From the NCBI RefSeq assembly GCF_018829635.1, contig NZ_JAHKKG010000001.1, forward strand, positions 620,001 through 684,000: 64,000 nucleotides of DNA. The letters are read 5' to 3'. The translations under genes and the position numbers were made by a program. The number at the start of each line of letters is the position of its first letter. The first letter of the stretch is position 1. The DNA comes from Paractinoplanes bogorensis. GTDB taxonomy: Bacteria > Actinomycetota > Actinomycetes > Mycobacteriales > Micromonosporaceae. The notes under the pieces are model-generated. The model was not told the origin of the DNA, did no database searches, and saw only the letters and a list, made by a program, of their open reading frames with translations. Positions 7,265 through 15,889 of the stretch are shown here, in pieces.

Positions 7265-7706
7265 CATGCGACTGACCCGTGAGCTTCCGGCCACGCCGGA
7301 GGAGGTGTTCGACGCCTATACCGACGCTGAGAAGCAGAAGATCTGGTTCAGCATTCTCGACGAGACCCCGGGCATCGTGGAGATCGAGGTCGACCTGCGG
7401 GTCGGCGGTAAGCAGACCGCGGTCTGGGGGCCCGACAAGGACACGCTGTTCCGCGAGACCCAGACGTTCCTCGAGATCGACCGGCCCCGCCGGCTGGTCA
7501 CCGAGTCGATCGGATCCGGGCCCGACGGTGCCGAGATGGCGACCCGCATCGAGATCACGTTCGAGGCTCAGGGCGACAACACGCTCGTGACCGTCGTGCA
7601 GAGCGGCTTCCCCGTTCCCGAGGTTCGCGACTTCTTCGTCAACGAGGTGTGGCAGGGCGCGTTCGCTCGCATCGAGGCGTTCCTCAAGCAGTCCGCCGAT
7701 GCGTAA
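7254..7706 (+). CDS. SRPBCC (AHSA1-like) domain protein
   Basis: A 150-residue START-like fold protein: MRLTRELPATPEEVFDAYTDAEK is the standard opening strand and helix. VGGKQTAVWGPD and FLEIDRPRRLV mark the central sheet, and VNEVWQGAFARIEAFLKQ the long C-terminal helix. Such proteins bind hydrophobic ligands; no catalytic residues can be assigned. It overlaps the ArsR gene by 11 nt upstream and the next membrane-protein gene by 8 nt downstream. ArsR-SRPBCC pairs are common in actinobacteria and are usually co-regulated. Confidence 0.9.
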   Translation: MTLDMRLTRELPATPEEVFDAYTDAEKQKIWFSILDETPGIVEIEVDLRVGGKQTAVWGPDKDTLFRETQTFLEIDRPRRLVTESIGSGPDGAEMATRIEITFEAQGDNTLVTVVQSGFPVPEVRDFFVNEVWQGAFARIEAFLKQSADA

Positions 7707-8139
7707 GGCCGCGACCGTCATCGCCGCCGCGGCCGGGGTCGCCGTCGTCGTCAACCTGGCCATCTACGCAGTGGGCCGGGCTGCGGGCGGCAGCTTCCGA
7801 TTCACCGGCAACGGTGTCGTCAACGAGGTGGACGCGGCTACCGTCGCCGGCTTCACGGCGGTTCCCTTGCTGATCGGCCTGGTGCTGGTGGCGCTGCTGT
7901 CGCGTTTCGGGGGCTGGGTCACCCGTACGGCGGTGGTCGTCGCCCCGGTGCTGGCCGTGGTCACGATCTTCGTGATGACGATCCCGGCCGATCTGGACAC
8001 CGCGAGCACGGTCACCCTGGCTCTCGCCCACTTGGTCCTGGCGCCGATCAGCGTGCTGGCCGTCCGCGCCCTGGCCCGCACACCGAGGCATGACGATGCG
8101 GCGCCGGCCGAACTGTCCCGGGCTCAGAATGAGGCATGA
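7699..8139 (+). CDS. DUF6069 family membrane protein
   Basis: Four hydrophobic segments at about residues 6-28, 48-72, 78-98 and 105-128 fit the small four-helix DUF6069 family. ATVAGFTAVPLLIGLVLVALL and LAHLVLAPISVLAVRAL are the family-like stretches. Function is unknown. It starts inside the end of the SRPBCC gene and its stop overlaps the ATG of the following ArsR-like gene (ATGA), so four genes from 6812 to 8825 form one tightly packed operon. Confidence 0.8.
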   Translation: MRKAATVIAAAAGVAVVVNLAIYAVGRAAGGSFRFTGNGVVNEVDAATVAGFTAVPLLIGLVLVALLSRFGGWVTRTAVVVAPVLAVVTIFVMTIPADLDTASTVTLALAHLVLAPISVLAVRALARTPRHDDAAPAELSRAQNEA

Positions 8140-8825
8140 CTTCGGCATCGGAACTGGCCCGGCTGGCGAGCCTGCTCGCTGACGAGAGCCGCGCCGCCAT
8201 GTGCCTGGCTCTGCTGGACGGGCGCGCGTGGACGGCGGGCGAGCTGGCGGGCCAGGCCGGTGTCGCGGCGTCCACGGCGACCGAGCATCTGCACCGGCTC
8301 GTGCAGGGTGGGCTGCTGGTCGAGCGGAAACAGGGACGGCACCGGTACGTGCAGCTGGCCGATCCGGCCGCGGCGCAGCTGATCGAGGATCTGGCCGCCC
8401 GGCTCGACCCGCGGCCGGCCCGGGTGACCGGGTTGCGGGCGGCTACGGCGTCGGCCGCGCTGCGCCGGGGCCGGACCTGCTACGACCATCTCGCCGGGCA
8501 ACTCGGGGTGGCGGTCACCGATGCCATGACGGCGCGCGGGCTGCTCGACCAGGACGGCGGGTTCGCGCTCACCCCGTACGGGAAGGAATGGCTTGTCGAT
8601 CGTCTTGACCTGGATCTGCGGAGCCGGAGCCGGCCGCTCGCCCGCGGATGTCTGGATTGGACGGAGCGGCGGCAGCATCTGGCCGGGCTGGCCGGAGCAA
8701 GGCTGTGCGAGACCTTCCTCGAACGGCGCTGGGTGACCAGAATCGGATCGGGGCGTGCGGTGCGGCTGACCGCGGACGGCCGCGCCGCGCTCAGAGCGGA
8801 CCTCGGTCTGGACGGGCTCGACTGA
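8136..8825 (+). CDS. ArsR-type transcriptional regulator
   Basis: The N-terminal ~90 residues form a winged helix: LARLASLLADESRAAMCLALLDGRAWTAGELA, then VAASTATEHLHRLVQGGLLVERKQGRHRYVQLADP. The remaining 140 residues contain a CYDHLAGQLGV segment and a C-terminal LETFLERRW-like helix with GRAVRLTADGRAAL, the two-domain architecture often seen in actinobacterial ArsR proteins. The CYDHLAG motif contains a single Cys; no clear metal site can be argued. It is the last gene of the 6812-8825 operon and runs convergently into the TetR gene, overlapping by 35 bp. Confidence 0.88.
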   Translation: MTSASELARLASLLADESRAAMCLALLDGRAWTAGELAGQAGVAASTATEHLHRLVQGGLLVERKQGRHRYVQLADPAAAQLIEDLAARLDPRPARVTGLRAATASAALRRGRTCYDHLAGQLGVAVTDAMTARGLLDQDGGFALTPYGKEWLVDRLDLDLRSRSRPLARGCLDWTERRQHLAGLAGARLCETFLERRWVTRIGSGRAVRLTADGRAALRADLGLDGLD

Positions 8826-9483
8826 GTTGCAGGCCCGTGGCCAGCACGTCGACGGCGGCCAGCAGGCCCGCGTAGGGCATGTCCCGCCAGTCCGTCGCGA
8901 CCGGTGGCAACGACGTGGACAGCGGATAGCGTTCGGCGAAGTCGGGGATCGGGGCGGCGCCGGCCACCCAGGCCTGTTCGTCGGCCGGGGTCAGCTTGCG
9001 ATAGGCGGCGGCGGTCTGGGCCGTGGCCCGCACGGTCGCGTAGAGCATGGTGACCGCCGGCGCCCGCTGCGGATGCCCGCCGAGGATCGCGAGCAGCGCC
9101 TCCATCCAGTCCTGCTCGTTGGGGCCCTGCGACGCCTGCGCCCACGAGCGCTCGGTCAGCCACGGATGGGCCAGATAGAGCTCGAACAGCCCGGTCGCCC
9201 ATCCGCGCAGCCCGGGTTGCAGCGCGGGGAGGGCGCTGGCGTGGTCCTGCATCAGCGCGACCATGTTGTCTTTCGTTCCCACGTACGGATACAGCGCCAT
9301 CGCCGTCCGTTCAAAACGCGCGGCGACCGCACGGGTGGAGACGGCGTCGAGCCCGGACGTGTCGGCGATCGCGATCGCCGCGTCGAGGATCTCGTCGAGG
9401 TCGAGCTGCTGGCGCGGTCCGCGGCGGGGCGTGGGCAGGGTCGTCCCGCGGTGCCGCCAGAGCCGTCGAAGGTGATCGTCCAT
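8791..9483 (-). CDS. TetR family regulator
   Basis: 230 residues. The N-terminal helix-turn-helix is LDLDEILDAAIAIADTSGLDAVSTRAVAARFERTAMALYPYVGTKDNMVALM-like (about residues 28-78), matching TetR. The C-terminal region, with LLAILGGHP and AVDVLATGLQ, resembles the TetR_C tetracycline-repressor-like domain. The ATG at 9483 has AGGAG just upstream. The gene is divergent from the alpha/beta hydrolase with only 27 bp between starts, so it probably controls that gene and itself. The stop region overlaps the convergent ArsR gene. Confidence 0.9.
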   Translation of the reverse strand: MDDHLRRLWRHRGTTLPTPRRGPRQQLDLDEILDAAIAIADTSGLDAVSTRAVAARFERTAMALYPYVGTKDNMVALMQDHASALPALQPGLRGWATGLFELYLAHPWLTERSWAQASQGPNEQDWMEALLAILGGHPQRAPAVTMLYATVRATAQTAAAYRKLTPADEQAWVAGAAPIPDFAERYPLSTSLPPVATDWRDMPYAGLLAAVDVLATGLQLSRARPDRGPL

Positions 9484-9490
9484 AACTCCT

Positions 9491-9510
9491 GACAGTGTAT
9501 AGTGTTTTGC
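9491..9510 (+). promoter_or_regulatory. Divergent TetR/hydrolase promoter with leaderless -10 box
   Basis: TATAGT (9498-9503), a near-consensus -10 box, ends seven bases before the ATG at 9511. AGTGT is repeated directly either side of an AT (9494-9505), a plausible TetR contact site. The whole regulatory space between the two divergent start codons is only 27 bp. Confidence 0.5.
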
Positions 9511-10344
9511 ATGCCGAACGCGCGATTGCACGACGGATCCATCATCGAGGTCAACGTTCGAGGCGCCGGTCCCGCCATCCTCACCCCGGTGAGCACGGCG
9601 CTGATCGAGGGGGAGCAGGCCGAGACGATGCGGGCGTGGGGCGCCGACCCCCACCTCGGGCACAACCTGGCGACCGGACTGGCCGAGGCCGGCTTCCGGG
9701 TGATCACCGCCGACTACGAGGGCCATCGCCTCAATGAGCAGCCGGCGCCCCTCTCCCTGACCGTCGACGCCGTGGCCGCCGACCTGCTGGCGATCGCCGA
9801 CGCGGCCGAGGCCGAGCGGTTCGCCTATTACGGCTATTCCTGGCTGGCCCTCTCCGGGCTGCAACTGGCCCTCCGGACCGATCGGCTGACCGCCCTGGCC
9901 ATGGGCGGATACCCGCCGCTCGACGGCCCGTACGACGCGATGCTCGCCGTCACCAACAGCGCCCACCGGCTGGCCCTCGATCCGCCGCCCCCGCCGACCG
10001 GTGAGGCCGTGGCCGGGGACTGGGACTCGGTCGCTTTCACCCAGACCCCCGACCAGACCCGTCAGTTCGTGACGCTCTACGAGTCGTTGCGCGACTTCGA
10101 CGACAGCCAGGTGCGGCTCGAGCTGCCGCGACTCGCGTTCGCCGGCGAGAAGGACAACATCCAGTACGGCCCGGACTGGGACAACGCCTACGTCACCCTG
10201 GCCGAGCCGTTGATCCGGAACCAGGACGCGCTCCGGTCCCAAGGCTGGCAGGTTCACATCGTCCCCGGCGCCGATCACATGGTCGCGATGCAGGCCGCCG
10301 CCGTGCTCCCGCTGCTCGTGCCGTTCCTCAGGTCGTCACGTTGA
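9511..10344 (+). CDS. Alpha/beta hydrolase
   Basis: About 277 residues with the alpha/beta-hydrolase order: a central strand ending in the nucleophile elbow YGYSWLA (Ser near residue 112), an acid candidate in FAGEKDN, and the catalytic His in PGADHMVAM near the C-terminus. No signal peptide is visible, so cytoplasmic. I choose the ATG at 9511 over an in-frame GTG at 9502 because a TATAGT box sits 7 nt upstream. Divergent from the TetR gene, which probably represses it. Its 3' end overlaps the convergent SDR gene by 17 bp. Substrate unknown. Confidence 0.85.
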   Translation: MPNARLHDGSIIEVNVRGAGPAILTPVSTALIEGEQAETMRAWGADPHLGHNLATGLAEAGFRVITADYEGHRLNEQPAPLSLTVDAVAADLLAIADAAEAERFAYYGYSWLALSGLQLALRTDRLTALAMGGYPPLDGPYDAMLAVTNSAHRLALDPPPPPTGEAVAGDWDSVAFTQTPDQTRQFVTLYESLRDFDDSQVRLELPRLAFAGEKDNIQYGPDWDNAYVTLAEPLIRNQDALRSQGWQVHIVPGADHMVAMQAAAVLPLLVPFLRSSR

Positions 10345-11110
10345 GCCAGCCGCCGTCGACGTAGTAGGTCGAGCCGACCGAATAGCCCGACCGCTCCGAG
10401 CACAGGAACACGAAGAAGTCCGCGATCTCGGCCGGCGTGGCGAACCGGCCGATCGGTGCGTTGTCGTCGGCGATCTTCTGCAGGTACTGCTCCCAGGTCT
10501 GGTCGGTACCTTCGGTGAGCGACTTCGCCGTCTTGATCCAGTCGCCGGTCATGACCAGGCCCGGGTTGACCGCGTTGACCCGGATGTTGTCGCCGATCAG
10601 CTCGTTGGCCAGGCACTTGGAGAACATCACGAGCGCCGCCTTGGTGGTGTTGTAGATCGGCTCGTAGCCCAGCGGCTGGGTGGCGCAGATCGACGCGTTG
10701 TGCAGGATCACGCCCCCGCCGCGGGCCTTCATCTGCGGCGCGATCGTGCGGGCCAGCCGGACGGCCGCCATCACGTGCAACTCCCAGTAGAACTGCCACC
10801 GCGCGTCGGGGGCGGTGAGGATCTTCTCCTCGCTGCCGGTGCCGGCGTTGTTGATCAGGATGTCGGCCCCGCCGAACTCGGCCTCGACGGCGGCGGCCAC
10901 CTGGTCGGCGCTGTCGGGGGCGGTGAGGTCGGTGGCGACCGTGAGAACCCGCCCGTCGATCGAATCGGCTACCTCGCGCAGGCGGTCGGGGTCGCGGGCG
11001 ACCAGCGCGACGTGTGCCCCCTCGGCCGCCAGACCGCGGGCGATCGCCTCACCGATCCCAGCATTACCTCCGGTAACCACCGCCACCTTGTCAGTGAGAC
11101 GCAGATCCAT
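10328..11110 (-). CDS. Short-chain dehydrogenase/reductase (SDR)
   Basis: Classical SDR of 260 residues. The NAD(P)-binding motif TGGNAGIG lies near residues 13-20 and ILINNAGTG (NNAG) near 86-94. The catalytic Ser is near HNASICA and the Tyr-Lys pair in YNTTKA at about 155-160. The C-terminus GYSVGSTYYVDGGWL is the common SDR end. Cytoplasmic oxidoreductase; substrate unknown. GGAG lies about 6 nt upstream of the ATG. It is divergent from the PoxB-like gene with a 71-bp gap and overlaps the hydrolase convergently. Confidence 0.92.
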   Translation of the reverse strand: MDLRLTDKVAVVTGGNAGIGEAIARGLAAEGAHVALVARDPDRLREVADSIDGRVLTVATDLTAPDSADQVAAAVEAEFGGADILINNAGTGSEEKILTAPDARWQFYWELHVMAAVRLARTIAPQMKARGGGVILHNASICATQPLGYEPIYNTTKAALVMFSKCLANELIGDNIRVNAVNPGLVMTGDWIKTAKSLTEGTDQTWEQYLQKIADDNAPIGRFATPAEIADFFVFLCSERSGYSVGSTYYVDGGWLNVTT

Positions 11111-11181
11111 TCCGAGCTCCGTTCGAGTGCGGGAGAAGCGGGTACCCCCAGAACGTTGCCACGAAGAGGCGGGAGTCCGGG

Positions 11182-12921
11182 GTGTTCGGGAAGTCGAAGT
11201 CGGTCGCCGACCAGTTGGTCGAGGTGCTGGTGCAGGCGGGCGTCGAGCGGATCTACGGGATCGTGGGGGACAGCCTGAACGCGTTGTCCGACGCGATCCG
11301 GCGCCACGACGCCATCGAGTGGGTGCACGTCCACAACGAGGAGGCGGCGGCCTTCATGGCGGCGGCCGAGGCCCAGGTCACGGGCAAGCTGGCGGTCTGC
11401 GCGGGCAGTTGCGGGCCGGGCAACACGCACCTGATCCAGGGCGTGTTCGACGCGCACCGATCGGCCGCGCCGGTGCTGGCCATCGCCTCGCACATCGTCT
11501 CGGGTGAGATCGGCACCGGCTTCTTCCAGGAGACCGACCCCAAGCGGCTGTTCGAGCAGGCCAGCCACTGGACCGAGCTCGTCTCGGCGCCGGCCCAGAT
11601 GCCGCGGATGGCCCGGATCGGCATCCAGGAGGCGGTCGGCCGGCGCGGCGCGGCGGTGCTGGTCGTGCCCGGTGACGTGCTCGAGGCCGACGCGGTCAAC
11701 GACACCGGGACCGGGCACGCGGTGGCCGGGCCGGTGCTCGGAACGCCGCCCGACGACGTGATCGCCGAGCTGGCCGAGCGCATCAACGCGGCCGGGACGG
11801 TCGCCGTCTTCGGCGGCATCGGGTGCGCCGGGGCCCGGGCCGAGGTGCTGGAGCTGGCCGAGAAGCTGGGCGCGCCGGTCGGGCATTCGCTGCGCGGCAA
11901 GGAATCGCTGCAGTACGACAACCCGTACGACGTGGGCATGTCGGGTCTGCTCGGCTACGGCGCCTGTTACCAGGCGACGCACGAGGCCGACCTGCTCCTG
12001 CTGCTCGGCACCGACTTCCCGTACCGGCAGTTCCTGCCTCAGAAGAACACGATCCAGATCGACATCGACCCGTCCCGTCTCGGTCGCCGCACCCCGCTCG
12101 ATCTGGGCGTGGCCGGTGACGTCGGGCTTACTCTCCGCGCGCTCCTTCCGAAGCTGGAACGCAAGGATCACAAGTTCCTCCACATGATGCTGAAGAAGCA
12201 CGTGGATGAGCTCGAGCGCGTCGTGGGGGCGTACACGGAAAGGGTGGAAGATCTTGTCCCGATCCACCCTGAGTACGTGGCGGCGATCCTGGACGAGGAG
12301 GCGGCCGACGACGCGATTTTCACCGCTGACACCGGGATGTGCACGAGCTGGGCGGCCCGCTACATCACGCCGAACGGGCGGCGCCGGCTGCTCGGATCGT
12401 TCGTGCACGGGACGATGGCCAACGCGCTGCCGCACGCGCTCGGTGCCCAGAAGCTCGACACATCACGGCAGGTCGTCTCGATGTCGGGTGACGGCGGTCT
12501 GGCCATGCTGCTCGGCGAACTGCTGACCGCCAAGCTGCACGATCTGCCGGTCAAGGTGGTCGTGTTCAACAACTCCAGCCTCGGCATGGTGCGTCTCGAG
12601 ATGCTGGTGGCGGGCGATCCGCCGTACGAGACCGACCACGATCCGGTCGACTTCGCGGCGATCGCGCGGGCGGCCGGCCTGCACGCGATCAGGGTGGAGA
12701 AGCCGGACGAGGTACGCGGGGCGATGCGTGCGTTGCTCGACCACGACGGGCCGGCGCTGCTCGACGTGGTCACCGATCCGGACGCGCTGGAGATCCCGCC
12801 GCACATCACCAAGGAGGAGGCGGCCGGGTTCGCGCTCGCCGCCGGACGGTCGGTGCTGTCCGGCGGCGTCGGGCAGATGCTGCACCTGGCCCGGACCAAC
12901 CTGCGCAACGTCCCGCGCTAG
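11182..12921 (+). CDS. poxB: Thiamine-diphosphate enzyme, pyruvate dehydrogenase (quinone)/PoxB-like
   Basis: 579 residues in the three-domain ThDP fold. The N-terminal PYR domain has VERIYGIVGDSLNALSDAI and the catalytic-type HNEEAAAFMAAAEAQ. The middle domain has NAAGTVAVFGGIGCAGA. The C-terminal PP domain carries the ThDP motif MSGDGGLAMLLGE (GDG) followed by VVVFNNSSLGMV. PoxB oxidises pyruvate to acetate and CO2, passing electrons through FAD to quinone at the membrane. PoxB ends in a membrane-activated tail; here the C-terminus VLSGGVGQMLHLARTNLRNVPR resembles it. GTG start at 11182, with GGGAG upstream. Related acetolactate-synthase-type functions cannot be fully excluded. Confidence 0.88.
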   Translation: MFGKSKSVADQLVEVLVQAGVERIYGIVGDSLNALSDAIRRHDAIEWVHVHNEEAAAFMAAAEAQVTGKLAVCAGSCGPGNTHLIQGVFDAHRSAAPVLAIASHIVSGEIGTGFFQETDPKRLFEQASHWTELVSAPAQMPRMARIGIQEAVGRRGAAVLVVPGDVLEADAVNDTGTGHAVAGPVLGTPPDDVIAELAERINAAGTVAVFGGIGCAGARAEVLELAEKLGAPVGHSLRGKESLQYDNPYDVGMSGLLGYGACYQATHEADLLLLLGTDFPYRQFLPQKNTIQIDIDPSRLGRRTPLDLGVAGDVGLTLRALLPKLERKDHKFLHMMLKKHVDELERVVGAYTERVEDLVPIHPEYVAAILDEEAADDAIFTADTGMCTSWAARYITPNGRRRLLGSFVHGTMANALPHALGAQKLDTSRQVVSMSGDGGLAMLLGELLTAKLHDLPVKVVVFNNSSLGMVRLEMLVAGDPPYETDHDPVDFAAIARAAGLHAIRVEKPDEVRGAMRALLDHDGPALLDVVTDPDALEIPPHITKEEAAGFALAAGRSVLSGGVGQMLHLARTNLRNVPR

Positions 12922-13904
12922 GACGAAGCGCGGAGATCAGCGCCGACGTCGTGCAGGTGACGCAGGGCCTGCCGGTACGAATCGGTCAGGCTGGTCATCT
13001 CGTACGGGACGCCGATCTCCGCGCAGTACTGCTGCACGATCGGCTGGGCCCGGCGCAGGTTCGGGGTCGGCATGCCGGGGAACAGGTGGTGCTCGATCTG
13101 GTAGTTGAGCCCGCCCAGGGCCACGTCGACGAACCGGCCGCCGCGTACGTTGCGCGAGGTCAGCACCTGCTTGCGCAGGAAGTCCTCGTCGCCGGTCGGG
13201 TGCGGCATGCCCTTGTGGTTGGGCGCGAACGTCATGCCCAGGTAGACGCCGAAGATCGCCTGGTGGACGACGAGGAACGCGAGCGCCTGCAGCGGGCTGA
13301 GCACCATGACCAGCGCCCCGACATAGGTGATCAGGTGCACCCCGAGGAGCGCGGCCTCGAGCGGTTTCTTCTTCTCGTTGATCCACCGGATGCTGTCCCG
13401 CTTGAGCGAGAGCCCGAGCAGGGTCAGCAGCGGGAAGAACAGGTAGGCCTGATAGCGGCCGATGAAACCGCGGGCATTTTCCGGTGACCAGGCCAGCACG
13501 CCCGGCCCGACGTCCGGGTCCAGATCGTCGTGGTTCGGGTTGGCGTGGTGCTTGGTGTGCTTCTCCATCCAGTAGCCGTAGGACATGCCGATCGCCAGGT
13601 TGCCCGCGATCAGGCCGGCCCGCGAGCTCGGCTTGTTGGTGCGGAACACCTGCCGGTGCGCGAGATCGTGGGCGACCAATGCGGTCTGCGCGAACACCAC
13701 GGCCAGGAAGGCCGCCACCGCCAGCGTCCACCACGACGCGCCGATCAGGAAGAACGCGCTCCAGCCGAGCACGAGCGCACCGGCGACCAGGCTCAGCCGT
13801 ACGGCGTAATAGCGCGGCTGCCGGCGCAGCAGCCCGGCCTCGTTGATCCGGCGGCCGAGTTCGGAGAAGGCGGTCGTGCGCGGCCGCTCTGCCATCGTCG
13901 TCAT
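12918..13904 (-). CDS. Acyl-CoA/fatty-acid desaturase
   Basis: A 328-residue membrane di-iron desaturase. The three histidine boxes are intact: HDLAH (79-83), HTKHH (116-120) and QIEHH (269-273), the QxxHH form of front-end/delta-6-type and mycobacterial DesA3-like enzymes. Four hydrophobic segments (about 40-55, 58-78, 150-167, 185-220) fit two membrane hairpins. It introduces a double bond into acyl chains using O2 and a reductase partner not found beside it. It overlaps the end of poxB by 4 bp convergently. Confidence 0.92.
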   Translation of the reverse strand: MTTMAERPRTTAFSELGRRINEAGLLRRQPRYYAVRLSLVAGALVLGWSAFFLIGASWWTLAVAAFLAVVFAQTALVAHDLAHRQVFRTNKPSSRAGLIAGNLAIGMSYGYWMEKHTKHHANPNHDDLDPDVGPGVLAWSPENARGFIGRYQAYLFFPLLTLLGLSLKRDSIRWINEKKKPLEAALLGVHLITYVGALVMVLSPLQALAFLVVHQAIFGVYLGMTFAPNHKGMPHPTGDEDFLRKQVLTSRNVRGGRFVDVALGGLNYQIEHHLFPGMPTPNLRRAQPIVQQYCAEIGVPYEMTSLTDSYRQALRHLHDVGADLRASS

Positions 13905-14006
13905 GCCCTACAGCAGACCGTGCCGGACCCCGCAAGGTCAGGAGTGCGGGCCCCCCAGCCGGTGGTAGGGCTAGCACTACTGAGTTGATCTCCCCGGTGG
14001 TTCAGG

Positions 14007-15302
14007 ATGGAAAGCGTGGAGACAAGAGACTGGATTCGTGACGGGCTTCGAGCGGTGGCCGCCGGGGCGCTGTCGATCGTCCTGGCCGTGCTCAACCTTC
14101 CGCTCTTCGTGCTCTTCGTGCTGTCGCTGGTGCTGACGCCGGTGCTCGGCATCGGGTTCTTCCTGCTGCCGGCGGTGACCGCGCTGATCCGGCTCAAGGC
14201 CAACGCGGCCCGGGGCATGGCGGCCTGGCACGGCGTGCCCATCCCGCGGCCCTACCGCCCGAAGCCGGCCGGCGTCGCCCCGGTCGGCTGGAAGCGCTAC
14301 CACTGGATCATCACCGACCCGGCCACCTGGCGCGACTTCGCCTGGCTGCTGCCGGGCGCGGTCGCCGGCCTGGTGCTCGGCATCCTCACGCTGGCCATCC
14401 CGGCCTACGGCGTCGAGGGCATCGTGCTGCTGCCGCTCTGGATCTATCTGGCCGAGGGCTGGTCCGGTTACGCCGCGATGTGGCCGATCGAGAGTGTCGG
14501 CGAGGGCTTCCTGTCGCTGCCCATGGGGCTGGCCATCCTCGCCCTCGGCATCGCGGTGGCGCCCTACCTGCGCCGGGCCGACGCGTGGTTCGTCCGGCTG
14601 TTCCTGGCCCCGACCCGCGCCGCCGAGCTGCGCCTGCGGGTCGACCAGCTGACCGTCACCCGGGCCGACACGGTCGACGCCCAGGCCGCCGAGCTGCGGC
14701 GGATCGAGCGCGACCTGCACGACGGCGCGCAGGCCCGGCTGGTGTCGCTCGGCATGACGATCGGGCTGGCCGAGGAGCTGATCGAGCGCGATCCGGCCAC
14801 CGCCCGCAAGCTGCTCTCCGAGGCCCGCGACAACAGTTCCACCGCGCTGGTCGAGCTGCGTCACCTCGTCCGGGGAATTCACCCCCCGGTGCTGGCCGAG
14901 CGCGGTCTCGACGGGGCCGTGCGGGCGCTGGCGCTCAGTTCCCGGATACCCACCACAGTGGACTCCGACCTCACCGGCCGGCTCGAGACGCCGGTCGAGT
15001 CGGCCGCCTACTTCGCGATCGCCGAGGGCCTGGCCAACGTGCAACGGCACAGCGGCGCCACGTTCGCGTACGTGAGCATGCACCGGCTCGGCGACGTGCT
15101 GCACCTCGAGGTCGGCGACGACGGGCGGGGCGGCGCCGACATGACCAGCGGCACCGGGCTGGCCGGAATGGAGCGACGCCTGGCCGCCTTCGATGGCACG
15201 ATGAGCCTGTCCAGTCCGCCAGGTGGACCGACCATCGTCTCCATGGAGCTGCCGTGCGCGTCGTCATCGCCGAGGACCATGCTCTCCTCCGGGACGGACT
15301 GA
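14007..15302 (+). CDS. Sensor histidine kinase (HisKA_3 type)
   Basis: 431 residues. The N-terminal ~190 residues hold four hydrophobic helices with a conserved soluble loop, matching the putative sensor domain common in Streptomyces/Actinoplanes kinases. The dimerisation/phosphorylation helix reads RRIERDLHDGAQARLVSLGM, with the phospho-acceptor His at about residue 238. The ATPase domain has an N box in IAEGLANVQRHSGA and G boxes in VGDDGRGGADM and GTGLAGMERRL. It overlaps the response-regulator gene by 49 bp, so the pair is certainly a two-component system. The signal and target genes are unknown. Confidence 0.95.
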   Translation: MESVETRDWIRDGLRAVAAGALSIVLAVLNLPLFVLFVLSLVLTPVLGIGFFLLPAVTALIRLKANAARGMAAWHGVPIPRPYRPKPAGVAPVGWKRYHWIITDPATWRDFAWLLPGAVAGLVLGILTLAIPAYGVEGIVLLPLWIYLAEGWSGYAAMWPIESVGEGFLSLPMGLAILALGIAVAPYLRRADAWFVRLFLAPTRAAELRLRVDQLTVTRADTVDAQAAELRRIERDLHDGAQARLVSLGMTIGLAEELIERDPATARKLLSEARDNSSTALVELRHLVRGIHPPVLAERGLDGAVRALALSSRIPTTVDSDLTGRLETPVESAAYFAIAEGLANVQRHSGATFAYVSMHRLGDVLHLEVGDDGRGGADMTSGTGLAGMERRLAAFDGTMSLSSPPGGPTIVSMELPCASSSPRTMLSSGTD

Positions 15303-15889
15303 CCCGCATCCTCGAGGCGTTCGACTTCGACGTCGTGGCCGTCGTCGACCGGGGGCCCGACGTCGTTCCGGCGCTGCTCGAGAACAAGCCCGACGTGGCC
15401 GTTCTCGATGTGCGCCTGCCGCCCACGTTCACCGACGAGGGGCTGCAAGCCGCGATTTCCGTACGCCGGGAGGCGCCGGGCCTGCCCATCCTGGTGCTCT
15501 CACAGCACGTGGAACCGCTCTACGCCCGGGAACTGCTCTCCGACCGCCGGGGCGGGGTCGGCTACCTGCTCAAGGACAGGGTCTCCGACGTGGCCCAGTT
15601 CATCGACGCCGTACGCCAGGTGGCCGGCGGCGGCACGGTGATGGACCCCGAGGTGGTGGCCCGGCTGCTCGACCGCTCGCGGCCGCTCGACGTGCTGACC
15701 GCCCGCGAGCGCGAGGTGCTGGGCGAGATGGCGACCGGGCGCTCCAACGCGGCGATCGCGGCCAAGCTCTTCGTCACCGAGAAGGCGGTCAGCAAGCACA
15801 TCAACAACATCTTCACCAAGCTCGGCCTGCCGGTCTCGGAGGACGACAACCGCCGGGTGCTCGCCGTGCTGGCCTACTTGGACAGCTGA
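15254..15889 (+). CDS. NarL/FixJ-type response regulator
   Basis: 211 residues. The receiver domain starts VRVVIAEDHALLRDGL, with phospho-acceptor Asp52 in VAVLDVRLPP and the conserved Lys in YLLKDRV. The C-terminal LuxR-type helix-turn-helix is LTAREREVLGEMATGRSNAAIAAKLFVTEKAVSKHINNIF-like (about residues 147-190). The GTG at 15254 lies within the end of the kinase gene. It should be phosphorylated by the kinase and act as a DNA-binding regulator. Convergent overlap of 16 bp with the LLM gene. Confidence 0.95.
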   Translation: MRVVIAEDHALLRDGLTRILEAFDFDVVAVVDRGPDVVPALLENKPDVAVLDVRLPPTFTDEGLQAAISVRREAPGLPILVLSQHVEPLYARELLSDRRGGVGYLLKDRVSDVAQFIDAVRQVAGGGTVMDPEVVARLLDRSRPLDVLTAREREVLGEMATGRSNAAIAAKLFVTEKAVSKHINNIFTKLGLPVSEDDNRRVLAVLAYLDS